Assembly (NCBI GenBank): GCA_900544065.1
Contig: UQTR01000010.1
Span: 1-37,957 of the forward strand
DNA: 37,957 nt
Source of the DNA: an uncultured Collinsella sp.
GTDB taxonomy: Bacteria > Actinomycetota > Coriobacteriia > Coriobacteriales > Coriobacteriaceae
Direction: 5' to 3'
The translations under genes were made by a program, and so were the position numbers. Positions 1 through 6,603 of the stretch are shown piece after piece. The notes beneath the pieces were generated by a model. That model saw nothing but the letters and a program-made list of their open reading frames with translations, did no database searches and was not told the origin of the DNA. Numbering within the stretch: the stretch's first letter is position 1; each line of letters begins with the position of its first letter.

Positions 1-55
1 CGCGATTGGCGAAAATACGTTGGTGAAAATGGTGAAAAGTATATTGACGCTAACA
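1..55. repeat. Terminal inverted repeat of the window, IS-end-like
   Basis: These 55 bases are the exact reverse complement of 37903-37957, and the two copies diverge at base 56. Read on the minus strand the unit starts TGTTAGCGTCAATAT and contains a tandem nonamer TTTTCACCA. A TGT start followed by short internal repeats resembles ends of IS21-family elements; that family call is inference. A shared length of exactly 55 also equals a common assembler k-mer, so the contig probably stops where a multicopy element begins. Confidence 0.7.
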
Positions 56-496
56 AGGGGCGGCGACCGGCAGGCGAACAGCGCGCTGTACGAGATCGCG
101 AGGCAGAGGGTCATGCGCGACCCCGAGACCGCCGAGTACGCCGAGAGGGCCAGGGGGCGGGGAAAGAGCGACAGGGAGGTCATGAGGTGCCTCAAGCGCT
201 ACGTGGCCAGGGAGGCGTACCGGGCGCTGATGCACCCGCACGAGGTCAGGAGACCCGAGGACGCCTCGGAGCTCGTGGCGGCCAGGCGCGCGGCGAAGGT
301 CAGCCAGGTGAGGGCGGCGACCATATTGGGAACCAGCGAGAGGTGCATCTCGATGCTGGAGAGGGGCCAAAGGGAGCTCAAGCCCATAAGGAGGGCCTAC
401 GAGGCATGGGTCGAGGCCGGACTTCCGCTCGATTGGGACAGGCAGGCCTTCGAGGCGGAGCGGAAAATGGATTCTAAAAAAGGCCTTGCCAAATAG
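56..496 (+). pseudogene. IS110-type transposase C-terminal fragment with XRE-like HTH tail
   Basis: The reading frame is open from the window edge, but recognisable protein begins at base 56 with RGGDRQANSALY. It continues through KSDREVMRCLKRYVAREAYR, the C-terminal signature of actinobacterial IS110/IS116-type transposases. About 70 further residues follow and look like an XRE helix-turn-helix (VSQVRAATILGTSERCISML, then ERG). Most of the transposase, including the catalytic N-terminal RuvC-like part, is missing and replaced by the 55-bp repeat, so this is a 3' remnant. A related remnant lies at 37650-37901 in the opposite orientation. The HTH tail is not usual for IS110 proteins and may be a lineage feature. 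A TTG at base 20 could serve as a start, but I see no good ribosome binding site, so expression is doubtful. Confidence 0.65.
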
Positions 497-503
497 GAGC
501 GTC
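494..503 (+). repeat. Conserved sequence at the 3' end of the IS110-type remnant
   Basis: TAGGAGCGTC overlaps the stop codon of the remnant. The same ten bases follow the second remnant on the minus strand (37633-37642), 7 bases past its stop codon. This suggests it is the right end of the IS110-type element. IS110 elements lack terminal inverted repeats, so no matching left end is expected. Confidence 0.4.
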
Positions 504-509
504 AGACCA

Positions 510-556
510 GAAGCGCCCCCGTTCGTAGCTCCGAAGGAGCAGAACGGGGGCGCTTC
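510..556. terminator. Long perfect hairpin, probable terminator of the metal-efflux operon
   Basis: A 15-bp perfect inverted repeat (GAAGCGCCCCCGTTC at 510-524 and its complement at 542-556) encloses a second stem (GCTCC at 528-532, GGAGC at 536-540). It lies 57 bases past the stop codon of the minus-strand ATPase gene. No clear T run follows on either strand, so termination is inferred from stem strength and position. Confidence 0.5.
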
Positions 557-613
557 ATTGGTCGAGGACGTTTTCAAAACCAAGCCCGGTCCCGGCCGGA
601 CAGCCCACAAACG

Positions 614-2566
614 CTACAGGTTCTTGACACCCATTGCGCGCATGGCGTTCAGGATGGCGATGATCGCCACGCCTACGTCGCCGAACACGGCAAGCCACAT
701 ATTGGCAATGCCGAGCGCCGCCAGCACCAAAATCAGCAGCTTAATCCCCAGCGCGAAGATGATATTCTGCCAGACAATCGTCATGGTCTTGCGCGCCACG
801 CGGATCGCGCGGGAAATGTTGGACGGCTTGTCGTCCATCAGCACCACGTCGGCGGCCTCGATCGCGGCGTCCGAGCCCATGGCGCCCATGGCAATGCCCA
901 CATCGGCGCGCGTAAGCACAGGCGCGTCGTTGATGCCGTCACCGACAAAGGCGAGCTTGCCCTTGCCACTTTCGGCCGCGAGCAACGCCTCAACGCGCTC
1001 GACCTTGTCGCCCGGCAGGAGCTGCGCGTGGAACTCGTCGAGACCGAGTTGCTTGGCCACAGACGCTGCAACCTCCTCGCGGTCGCCCGTGAGCATGACG
1101 GTGCGGTTGATACCGGCGGCATGCAGGTCGCGAATCGTTTGCTCCGCATCGGCCTTAACGGTGTCTGCAATCACGATGTGGCCGGCGTACACGCCGTCAA
1201 CGAGCACGTGGAGGATCGTGCCGACAACCTCGCAGTCCGGTGCTTCAACGCCGGCCGCGGCGAGCATCTTGGCGTTGCCAACGACGACGTGCTTGCCGTC
1301 GATGGTTGCCGTCACGCCGTGGCCCGCGTCGTTGGCGGAGTCGCTCACGCGCTTGGGGTCGACCTCGCCCTGGTAGGCGTCGCGCACGGACTGCGCGATG
1401 GGGTGATCGGAGAACGATTCGGCAAGGGCTGCGACTTCAAGCAACGATTGTTCGGTATGGCCAGCCTCGGGGTGCACCGCGACGACTGAGAACGTTCCGT
1501 TGGTGAGCGTGCCGGTTTTGTCAAAGACGACGGTGTCCACATCGGCAAGCGCCTCGAGGTAGTTAGAACCCTTGATGAGAACGCCCAGCTTGGACGCGCC
1601 GCCGATGCCGCCAAAGAAGCTCAGCGGAACGCTGATCACGAGCGCGCACGGGCAGCTGACGACCAGGAAGGTCAGACCGCGCAGGATCCAGTCGGACCAG
1701 GCACCGGTGACCAGGCCGCCGCCGAGCGCGAGCACCGCGGCAGCGCCGGTGACGGCGGGCGTGTAGACGCGGGCGAAGCGCGTGATGAAGTTCTCGGTGC
1801 GCGCCTTCTTTTCGCTGGCATTCTCTACGAGTTCCAGGACGCGCGCGACGGTGGATTCGCCAAACGGCTTGGTGGTGCGCACGTGGATGAGGCCCGTCAT
1901 GTTGATGCAGCCGCTGATGATATCGTCGCCGGACTTGGCGGGGCGGGGGACTGACTCGCCCGTGAGCGCGGCGGTGTCGAGCTGGGTTTCGCCCTCGACG
2001 ATGACGCCGTCGATAGGTACGCGCTCGCCGGGCTTGACCACGATCACGGTGCCGACGGCGATGTCATCGGGAAAGACCTGTTGGAGCGTGCCGTCGGCTT
2101 GCTCGACGTTAGCGTAGTCGGGCGCGATGTCCATCATGGCACTGATCGACTTGCGGCTCTTGCCCACGGCGTATGCCTGGAACAGCTCGCCGACCTGGTA
2201 GAACAGCATGACGGCGGCGCCTTCGGCCATGTGCGGGTCGGTATCGGGGAAGAGCACCATGGCAAACGCGCCGATGGTCGCGACTGCCATAAGGAAACTC
2301 TCGTCGAAGGCCTTGCCGCGGCGGATGTTATTGAATGCCTTTTGCAGTACGTCGTTGCCGGCAATCAAAAACGGCACCAGGAACAGCACGAAGCTGGCGT
2401 AGATGTCACCCGGGGTGCCGAATGCGGCGGTAAGGGTACCGAGCTCGTCGAGGGCGTACACCACTGCAAAAATGCCCAGTGCTACCAGGATGCGGTTGCG
2501 CTTATGCTCAAGGGACTCTTTCTTCTTGCGCTTCTTCTTTTTCTTTTTGGGATCGGCGGCTGTCAT
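614..2566 (-). CDS. cadA: Zinc/cadmium-exporting P1B-type ATPase
   Basis: Membrane ATPase that exports Zn2+, Cd2+ or Pb2+. All P-type hallmarks are visible in 650 residues: TGES at 202-205, the metal-binding CPC at 305-307, the phosphorylation motif DKTGT at 349-353, the HP dipeptide at 388-389 and GDGINDAP at 542-549. The last membrane region has Lys609 (ALGIK) and Asp630 (GDVGVAIIAILN), which match the residues that define the Zn/Cd/Pb subgroup (P1B-2) rather than copper pumps. The N-terminus has no CxxC metal-binding domain; it opens with a lysine-rich stretch, and a separate 72-residue CxxC protein is encoded just upstream. It is the last gene of a three-gene minus-strand operon. A GAGAGG site precedes the ATG. 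An extra ArsR-like operator sits 24 bases upstream of the start. The exact metal cannot be decided from sequence; zntA would be an equally fair name. Confidence 0.92.
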   Translation of the reverse strand: MTAADPKKKKKKRKKKESLEHKRNRILVALGIFAVVYALDELGTLTAAFGTPGDIYASFVLFLVPFLIAGNDVLQKAFNNIRRGKAFDESFLMAVATIGAFAMVLFPDTDPHMAEGAAVMLFYQVGELFQAYAVGKSRKSISAMMDIAPDYANVEQADGTLQQVFPDDIAVGTVIVVKPGERVPIDGVIVEGETQLDTAALTGESVPRPAKSGDDIISGCINMTGLIHVRTTKPFGESTVARVLELVENASEKKARTENFITRFARVYTPAVTGAAAVLALGGGLVTGAWSDWILRGLTFLVVSCPCALVISVPLSFFGGIGGASKLGVLIKGSNYLEALADVDTVVFDKTGTLTNGTFSVVAVHPEAGHTEQSLLEVAALAESFSDHPIAQSVRDAYQGEVDPKRVSDSANDAGHGVTATIDGKHVVVGNAKMLAAAGVEAPDCEVVGTILHVLVDGVYAGHIVIADTVKADAEQTIRDLHAAGINRTVMLTGDREEVAASVAKQLGLDEFHAQLLPGDKVERVEALLAAESGKGKLAFVGDGINDAPVLTRADVGIAMGAMGSDAAIEAADVVLMDDKPSNISRAIRVARKTMTIVWQNIIFALGIKLLILVLAALGIANMWLAVFGDVGVAIIAILNAMRAMGVKNL

Positions 2567-2589
2567 GATTCAAACCTCTCATTTGAGTG

Positions 2590-2611
2590 TATGAACACTC
2601 GCTCATATAAT
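2590..2611. promoter_or_regulatory. Additional ArsR-type operator directly upstream of the ATPase gene
   Basis: TATGAACACTCGCTCATATA differs at only two positions from the operator arms at the head of the operon. It lies in the 99-base gap between the metal-binding-protein gene and the ATPase gene. It could give the ATPase its own metal-controlled promoter, though I see no strong -35/-10 pair beside it. Confidence 0.55.
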
Positions 2612-2665
2612 TTCGCGAGCAAAGGCCGCGGCAAGCGCGGCCTCGCAGGTCAACGTATGCGCGGG

Positions 2666-2884
2666 TTAGAGAATGATCTCGCAGTCCGGCTCGGCGTCGG
2701 CGGTAAACTCTACAACGCGGTTGAGCACCTCGTCGAACTTGGCGTCGTCGGCCTCGAGCGTCAGCTTCTGGGTCATAAAGTTGACCGAAACGGACTTGAC
2801 GCCCTCGAGCTTGGCAAGTTCGTCCTGAAGCTCGCGCGCGCAGTTGGCGCAATCGATCTCGTTGAGCTTGAACTGCTTTTTCAT
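2666..2884 (-). CDS. Stand-alone heavy-metal-associated (HMA) domain protein
   Basis: A 72-residue protein that is essentially one HMA domain, a ferredoxin-like metal-binding fold. The ligand motif is DCANC (Cys12, Cys15), and the pattern LAKLEGVKSVSVNFMTQKL is typical of the family. In many P1B ATPases this domain is fused to the N-terminus. Here the ATPase lacks it and the two are encoded separately in one operon, so this protein probably delivers metal to the pump or adjusts its activity. It lies 63 bases after the ArsR gene and 99 before the ATPase gene, with an AAAGGAA ribosome binding site. The C-terminal DCEIIL adds one more cysteine. Its similarity to copper chaperones (CopZ) is structural only, since the neighbouring pump is of the Zn/Cd type. 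Confidence 0.85.
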   Translation of the reverse strand: MKKQFKLNEIDCANCARELQDELAKLEGVKSVSVNFMTQKLTLEADDAKFDEVLNRVVEFTADAEPDCEIIL

Positions 2885-2947
2885 GGTGGGTTCCTTTCCC
2901 TGTGTTAGCGGTCTGGGTGCAGGCCGCGCTGATATCGTGGGTGATTG

Positions 2948-3313
2948 CTATTCGCAGATATGGCTCATGCCCTGGTTAAGCATGGTGTAGACGTGATCGT
3001 CGGCGAGCGAGTAGAGAATGTTGCGGCCGTCGCGGCGGAACTTGACCAGGTGCGACTGCTTAAGCGTGCGCAGCTGGTGCGATACTGCCGACTGCGAGGT
3101 TGCGGTCGCCTCGGCGATGTCGGCCACGCAGAGCTCGCGGCCCATGAGGGCATAGAGAATCTTGATGCGCGTGGTGTCGCTGAAGACCTTGAACAGGTCG
3201 GCAAGGTCGTAGAGAAGCTCCTCGTCGGGAAGGTCCTCGGGCGAGCAGGTGGTGGGGATCACGGGCTCGGTGGCCTCGATGTCGGGTTTCGTTTCATCAA
3301 CGCGGATGCTCAT
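2948..3313 (-). CDS. ArsR/SmtB-family zinc-sensing repressor
   Basis: A 121-residue winged-helix repressor, first gene of the efflux operon. The DNA-binding core is VADIAEATATSQSAVSHQLR (residues 63-82). The C-terminal helix carries Asp105, His107, His118 and Glu121, with spacings (2, 11, 3) identical to the alpha-5 zinc site of SmtB and CzrA. It has ELCVAD rather than the ELCVCD of CadC-type sensors, so the alpha-3 thiolate site is probably absent; this points to Zn2+ rather than Cd2+/Pb2+ as the main signal. In known relatives, metal binding releases the repressor from an imperfect palindrome. Such palindromes lie just upstream (3327-3383) and before the ATPase gene. The start is fixed by AAAGGA eight bases before the ATG. 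Confidence 0.9.
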   Translation of the reverse strand: MSIRVDETKPDIEATEPVIPTTCSPEDLPDEELLYDLADLFKVFSDTTRIKILYALMGRELCVADIAEATATSQSAVSHQLRTLKQSHLVKFRRDGRNILYSLADDHVYTMLNQGMSHICE

Positions 3314-3326
3314 TGCAATATCCTTT

Positions 3327-3383
3327 CATATGAACATGCGCTCATATAATTTACTTCCGATTATATGAGCGCATGTTCATATG
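3327..3383. promoter_or_regulatory. Paired ArsR operators, 24-bp perfect inverted repeat
   Basis: Two 24-base arms (3327-3350 and 3360-3383) are exact reverse complements separated by nine bases. Each arm contains ATATGAACATGCGCTCATAT, itself an imperfect palindrome ending in ATATGA/TCATAT as expected for ArsR/SmtB operators. The right arm covers the spacer and -10 of the operon promoter; the left arm covers the leader just before the ArsR start codon. Two repressor dimers could bind cooperatively. Confidence 0.8.
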
Positions 3384-3387
3384 TCAA
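3360..3387 (-). promoter_or_regulatory. Consensus promoter of the metal-efflux operon
   Basis: On the minus strand TTGACA (3382-3387) and TATAAT (3360-3365) are separated by 16 bases; both hexamers match the sigma-70 consensus perfectly. The operator arm fills the spacer, so repressor binding should exclude RNA polymerase. A strong promoter under tight repression fits an efflux system. Confidence 0.8.
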
Positions 3388-3467
3388 TACAATTTGCGAT
3401 AATTTCGATGACTGCTTGCCGCCTCGGCGATTTTCTGCGGGTTGGGAGACATCGACGCAATGCTCGC

Positions 3468-3687
3468 CAACATATTTCGAGATGTTCGGCCAGCATGCTA
3501 AGAAAGCCACCTTGAGAAGCATTAGAACTGTTCATATTTGTACTTTATCGTGTTAAATACCGCGAGAATCAGTTCTTCCTCTACGGGAGTTCCTGCAGAA
3601 TCAGTTTTATCTAAAGTTATATTGAGCATTGCTGCAGCCAATCTGGCACATCGGTGGCCGAATAAGTCGAAAAATGTAGGTGGACAT
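3468..3687. repeat. MITE-like element 1 (inverted terminal repeats)
   Basis: The 319 bases between the efflux-operon promoter and the next gene hold no convincing gene. Within them a sequence beginning CCAACATATTTCGAG, with TTCGGCC following, recurs inverted as GGCCGAATAAGTCG, with GTAGGTGG following. Nearly the same pair bounds 5128-5318. Spacing is 220 bases here and 191 there, with dissimilar interiors. This looks like a family of small non-autonomous elements, or transcription-blocking inverted repeats. Confidence 0.45.
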
Positions 3688-3702
3688 CCGCAGAGATCGC
3701 CT

Positions 3703-4728
3703 TTAGAAGAGCGAATTCTCAATTAGATCAATAATCGTGTCGTCTTCCGTGCGGTTTTCATCGATTTTTGCGAAAATGTCGCTTTCCCAAGGCCCATTGA
3801 TTTCCTCAGCAAGGGCCCCGACGTGTTGCATGTCGTCGGGTTCTGGCACATCGTTGATGCTCGGGTCATCAGCTTGCGGATATTGGCTTGCAATTTCGCG
3901 CTTGGCGGCCTCTTCTTCTTTGAGTGTCTCCAGGACGCGGCGACCGTATTCGAAGTAGCGCCGCAAGACAAATTGACGAAGAGTTTCTTGCAGGATGGCG
4001 AAGTTATCCGGGAGTCGACCGGGCCATATCTTCTCGCGAATGCGAATCGCTTCCATGACCCGTCTAAAAGCGGACTGCTTGAAAAACGAATGACGACTAA
4101 CTGTGATAACGGCATATCCCATGTTTCGCAGCGTGTTTCGGCGTTCCTCGTCAATTGATTGCTGTTCGGGCTCGTCGTGGTAAAAGCCGTTGTATTCGAT
4201 ATCGGTCATCGAATTTTCGAGCAGCGCGTCGAGGTGGAAAACCGTCCGTCGCGTTAGGGCGGCGTATCTTTTGGGGACTGGGATCGGATAGTCCGTTTTG
4301 ATAGCGCGTATGGCTAAGCCACCCATTGACTTGGGCATTGTCAGCATCATGACAAACGCCGTTTCGAGTGGGGAGCGACAGCCTTCGCGCACATAAGAAA
4401 GTGCCTTAAGTGCTTTATTAGATCCACGATACCCCGATGCCTCTGAAAAGAAGGCTCTGAGCTCTTCAACGCTGGTTAGGGCTGGGCGCTCGCGATATTG
4501 AGTTTCGTCGGACGTTCCAAGCGCGTAGGAGCCGCAGATTTCAAAGTAATACTCAACGAGCTCCGAAAGGTTGAGGTCGGCTGCTGCTTCTAACGCGCAC
4601 AGCTTGATATCGACGATGTGGACGTTCGGCTCGAGTTCTAGGTAGCTTTCTGCATCAAACGTATAGCGCGTGCAGTGGCAGATGCAGCCCTTGCGGTGCC
4701 TTTTGGCATTATTGGAAAACGTCAGCAC
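3703..4728 (-). CDS. DUF559/Vsr-like nuclease-fold protein, apparently 5'-truncated
   Basis: A 341-residue protein of unknown function, homologous to the protein at 13358-14407. The central part starts with SPLETA (119-124). A PD-(D/E)XK-like core follows: Asp167, then DIEYNGFYHD (176-185, Glu178), then DEERRNTLRNMGYAVITVSR (193-212), the pattern of DUF559/Vsr-like proteins. The C-terminal 90 residues are charged and probably helical. The paralog starts with about 50 residues (DISAFRYHRIPPQVL) that are missing here. The only start in frame is GTG at 4728 without a ribosome binding site, and a TAA lies 17 codons upstream, so the 5' end was probably lost. MITE-like repeats lie on both sides. 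GC content is lower than in neighbouring genes, suggesting transfer. Activity as a nuclease is inferred only from the fold signature. Confidence 0.6.
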   Translation of the reverse strand: MLTFSNNAKRHRKGCICHCTRYTFDAESYLELEPNVHIVDIKLCALEAAADLNLSELVEYYFEICGSYALGTSDETQYRERPALTSVEELRAFFSEASGYRGSNKALKALSYVREGCRSPLETAFVMMLTMPKSMGGLAIRAIKTDYPIPVPKRYAALTRRTVFHLDALLENSMTDIEYNGFYHDEPEQQSIDEERRNTLRNMGYAVITVSRHSFFKQSAFRRVMEAIRIREKIWPGRLPDNFAILQETLRQFVLRRYFEYGRRVLETLKEEEAAKREIASQYPQADDPSINDVPEPDDMQHVGALAEEINGPWESDIFAKIDENRTEDDTIIDLIENSLF

Positions 4729-5362
4729 ATGGATGCTTTCAGAATCGACATTCTTTCTGTTGAGCCATGCTCGCGCCGCTTACAGGTTGGACGTGGTCGG
4801 CGCAGACACCTTGATCTTTTCCATAGGTATGGGATCGGTCGCGTAGCTTGCGAGCGAGTTGACTGTTTGGTATACAGCGCGTGCCGTGGTATGTGACAGA
4901 ACGATTCCCATACGCGCATGATGGCATAGCGGACGCCATATACGCCCGAAACTTCGGGCAACGGTATTGGGGCGCGGCTTATCTTCTGCGAACGGTGGGT
5001 TTTTGAGCTGTCGTATTGAGGGGGGCAGCTTCGGCTGGGGAGGTTTCTGTCGGCTGCCCCATTTTGGTGAACTTTAGTTGCGGATTCGTAGCTTCTAAGC
5101 GTTTTTGCCGACCGCTCAGATGCCTCACCAACATAATTTGAGTTATTCGGCCTTATCCTATACGAATGGTGCGATCGCAACGTCCTATTCGAATTGATTC
5201 AGGTAGATTTATAGGGCTTGGTTGCGAAATTGGGGCGACTATAGCGCTCGATTGCGGTTCAAGGGGCCTCGACTAGTGGTTCAGCTGGCCGAACAACTCG
5301 AAAAAAGTAGGTGGGCCAACCTGCCGACTATGTGAAGCACGCGTATTTGCTCGTTTTGATTA
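4729..5362. other. 634-bp intergenic region, no convincing gene
   Basis: Lower-GC sequence upstream of the truncated gene. It contains an inverted repeat GGGGCAGC (5022-5029) / GCTGCCCC (5053-5060) followed by ATTTT, and the second MITE-like element. It may include the decayed 5' part of the truncated gene, but I could not recognise the missing N-terminal residues in any frame. Confidence 0.5.
5128..5318. repeat. MITE-like element 2 (inverted terminal repeats)
   Basis: Bounded by CCAACATAATTTGAGTTATT (followed by CGGCC) on the left and GGCCGAACAACTCGAAAAAA (followed by GTAGGTGG) on the right. The right arm matches about 27 of 32 positions of the right arm of element 1 (3656-3687). Both elements have the same arm orientation and flank the truncated nuclease-fold gene. 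Confidence 0.45.
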
Positions 5363-5398
5363 AAACTAGGGTGCAGCCATAAGACTGCGCCCTAGTTT
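5363..5398 (-). terminator. Rho-independent terminator of the exonuclease gene
   Basis: Fourteen-base stem arms, AAACTAGGGTGCAG (5363-5376) and CTGCGCCCTAGTTT (5385-5398), with one mismatch. Read on the minus strand the hairpin is followed by TTTTAAT. It lies 65 bases past the stop codon of the minus-strand gene. Confidence 0.75.
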
Positions 5399-5463
5399 AC
5401 TGCGTGCCGGTGCGTCCAGACGGATTGCACTGTGCCTGGCAGGCGCTCCCGCAGATGGATCGG

Positions 5464-6432
5464 TTATTTCGCAAACAGGTTCTTGAGGTTGAACTCGGCC
5501 TGAACCGTGCGAAGCATGAGGTCGGTGTCGTCCAGGCCCAGGTGCTGCTCGTTGGCGTCGGCGGCGAGGGTTCCACGGCGGCGCGCCCAGTTCTCGAGTG
5601 CGGCGGGGGCGGACTCGCGGGGGAGCGAGCGGACGTCGGCATCCAGGCTGCGGCAGATCTGGCGCGAGTCGATGACGATGATCTTACCCGCGCGGCGTGC
5701 CTCGGCGTAACCGTCCAGGTGAATCTTGAACCAGCTGTCCTCAAAGGCGGCGTTATGCGCCATGTACGGGTACTTCTTCATAAGCTTGAGCAGCTGCTTT
5801 TGCAGCTCCTTGTTCTCGCGGAAGGGCGTTTTGCCGTCGATGTCGTCCCAGGTAATGTGGTGGATATTCGACAGCGGCACATCTTCGCCGCGGTAGATGT
5901 CGGGCAGGCCACAGTAGTGCGCCTCGGCGTCGTGCGGGATGGCGTCGCTGGTGAGTTCCATGATCTCCCAGCCGACGTTGATGATATAACCGCGTTCGGG
6001 TGCACGGCCGGTGGTCTCGATGTCGATACCGAGCACGGTGCCCTGGATGGGCTTGCGGGCGTAGGCCACGCCGAGCGCGTCGCGGTCACCGCGGATCTCG
6101 CGCATAACGGACGCGGCGGTGCGCTTTTGCATCTTGCCGATGGCGGCGCAGGTGTCAGCATCGGACAGGCCGCGCGAAAGCGTCGCGGGCGTCACGTTGC
6201 GCAGGCGTGCCTCGCCAATCTGGTCGCACAGGTCGCGGTTGCGGTCAGCCAGGTCGCGCACGGTGGCAAAGTCGAAGCTGGGGTCGCCCTCGGCGGTAAA
6301 GTACTCGGTTTCGAGCACCTTAAGGGCCTCTTCGCCCTTCTGGCGCTCGGACTCCATGGCGCCGTGATCGCCATAGATAAACATGGGGATAAACGGCTGA
6401 CGCTCGTATTCGAGTGCTTGTGAAACGTTCAT
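5464..6432 (-). CDS. DnaQ-like DEDDh 3'-5' exonuclease family protein
   Basis: A 322-residue protein with an exonuclease domain in its second half. Motif I is GIDIETTG (Asp137, Glu139), motif II is AHNAAFED (Asp232) and motif III is HLGLDDTD (His297, Asp302), the DEDDh arrangement of DNA polymerase III epsilon and RNase T relatives. The first 130 residues are charged, helical and unfamiliar; they may bind nucleic acid or a partner. The start at 6432 is chosen because AAGGAGC lies eight bases upstream; a longer frame exists but has no such site. It stands alone, divergent from the metal-exporter gene and followed by a clear terminator. The substrate (DNA repair intermediates or RNA) cannot be told from sequence. 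Confidence 0.82.
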   Translation of the reverse strand: MNVSQALEYERQPFIPMFIYGDHGAMESERQKGEEALKVLETEYFTAEGDPSFDFATVRDLADRNRDLCDQIGEARLRNVTPATLSRGLSDADTCAAIGKMQKRTAASVMREIRGDRDALGVAYARKPIQGTVLGIDIETTGRAPERGYIINVGWEIMELTSDAIPHDAEAHYCGLPDIYRGEDVPLSNIHHITWDDIDGKTPFRENKELQKQLLKLMKKYPYMAHNAAFEDSWFKIHLDGYAEARRAGKIIVIDSRQICRSLDADVRSLPRESAPAALENWARRRGTLAADANEQHLGLDDTDLMLRTVQAEFNLKNLFAK

Positions 6433-6513
6433 AGACTGCTCCTTGGACGGGCCGCGTCGCGCGGCTCGGTGGCATTGAGTTATGGCGAGATGATAGTTTA
6501 CCATGGGCAACTA

Positions 6514-6541
6514 TTGGCACCACGCCTAGGTCAACTACAAT
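6514..6541 (+). promoter_or_regulatory. Promoter of the ArsP_2-type metal exporter
   Basis: TTGGCA (6514-6519) and TACAAT (6536-6541) are separated by 16 bases, upstream of the exporter gene. The -10 hexamer overlaps the palindrome described at 6529-6554. Confidence 0.55.
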
Positions 6542-6554
6542 ACCCTAGTTGACC
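6529..6554. promoter_or_regulatory. Palindromic operator over the -10 box
   Basis: GGTCAACTA (6529-6537) and TAGTTGACC (6546-6554) form a perfect 9-bp inverted repeat with an eight-base spacer. Outer CCTAG (6525-6529) and CTAGG (6556-6560) also pair. The site covers the -10 region, so a bound repressor would block the exporter gene. The CCTAGGT-like edge recalls DtxR/MntR-type metal-repressor sites, but the match is loose and the regulator is unknown. Confidence 0.5.
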
Positions 6555-6603
6555 GCTAGGACTTTTACAATGCTGCCGAAAGACACGAAAGGTTCCATCC
6601 TTC

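Noticed and set aside
3522..3722. 66-codon minus-strand frame between the ArsR promoter and the truncated nuclease-fold gene
   Set aside because: It overlaps the end of that gene, runs through the MITE-like repeat arm (source of its CPPTFFDLFG stretch) and has no ribosome binding site.
4739..4939. 66-codon minus-strand frame ending VCADHVQPVSGASMAQQKEC, faintly like an HNH nuclease core
   Set aside because: Only the D-H-x-x-P piece fits; the upstream CxxC and downstream asparagine/cysteine elements are missing and no homologous context is seen.
6433..6510. Upstream extension of the exonuclease gene by 26 codons
   Set aside because: The ATG at 6432 has a strong AAGGAGC site; the upstream start has none and the extra residues look non-coding.
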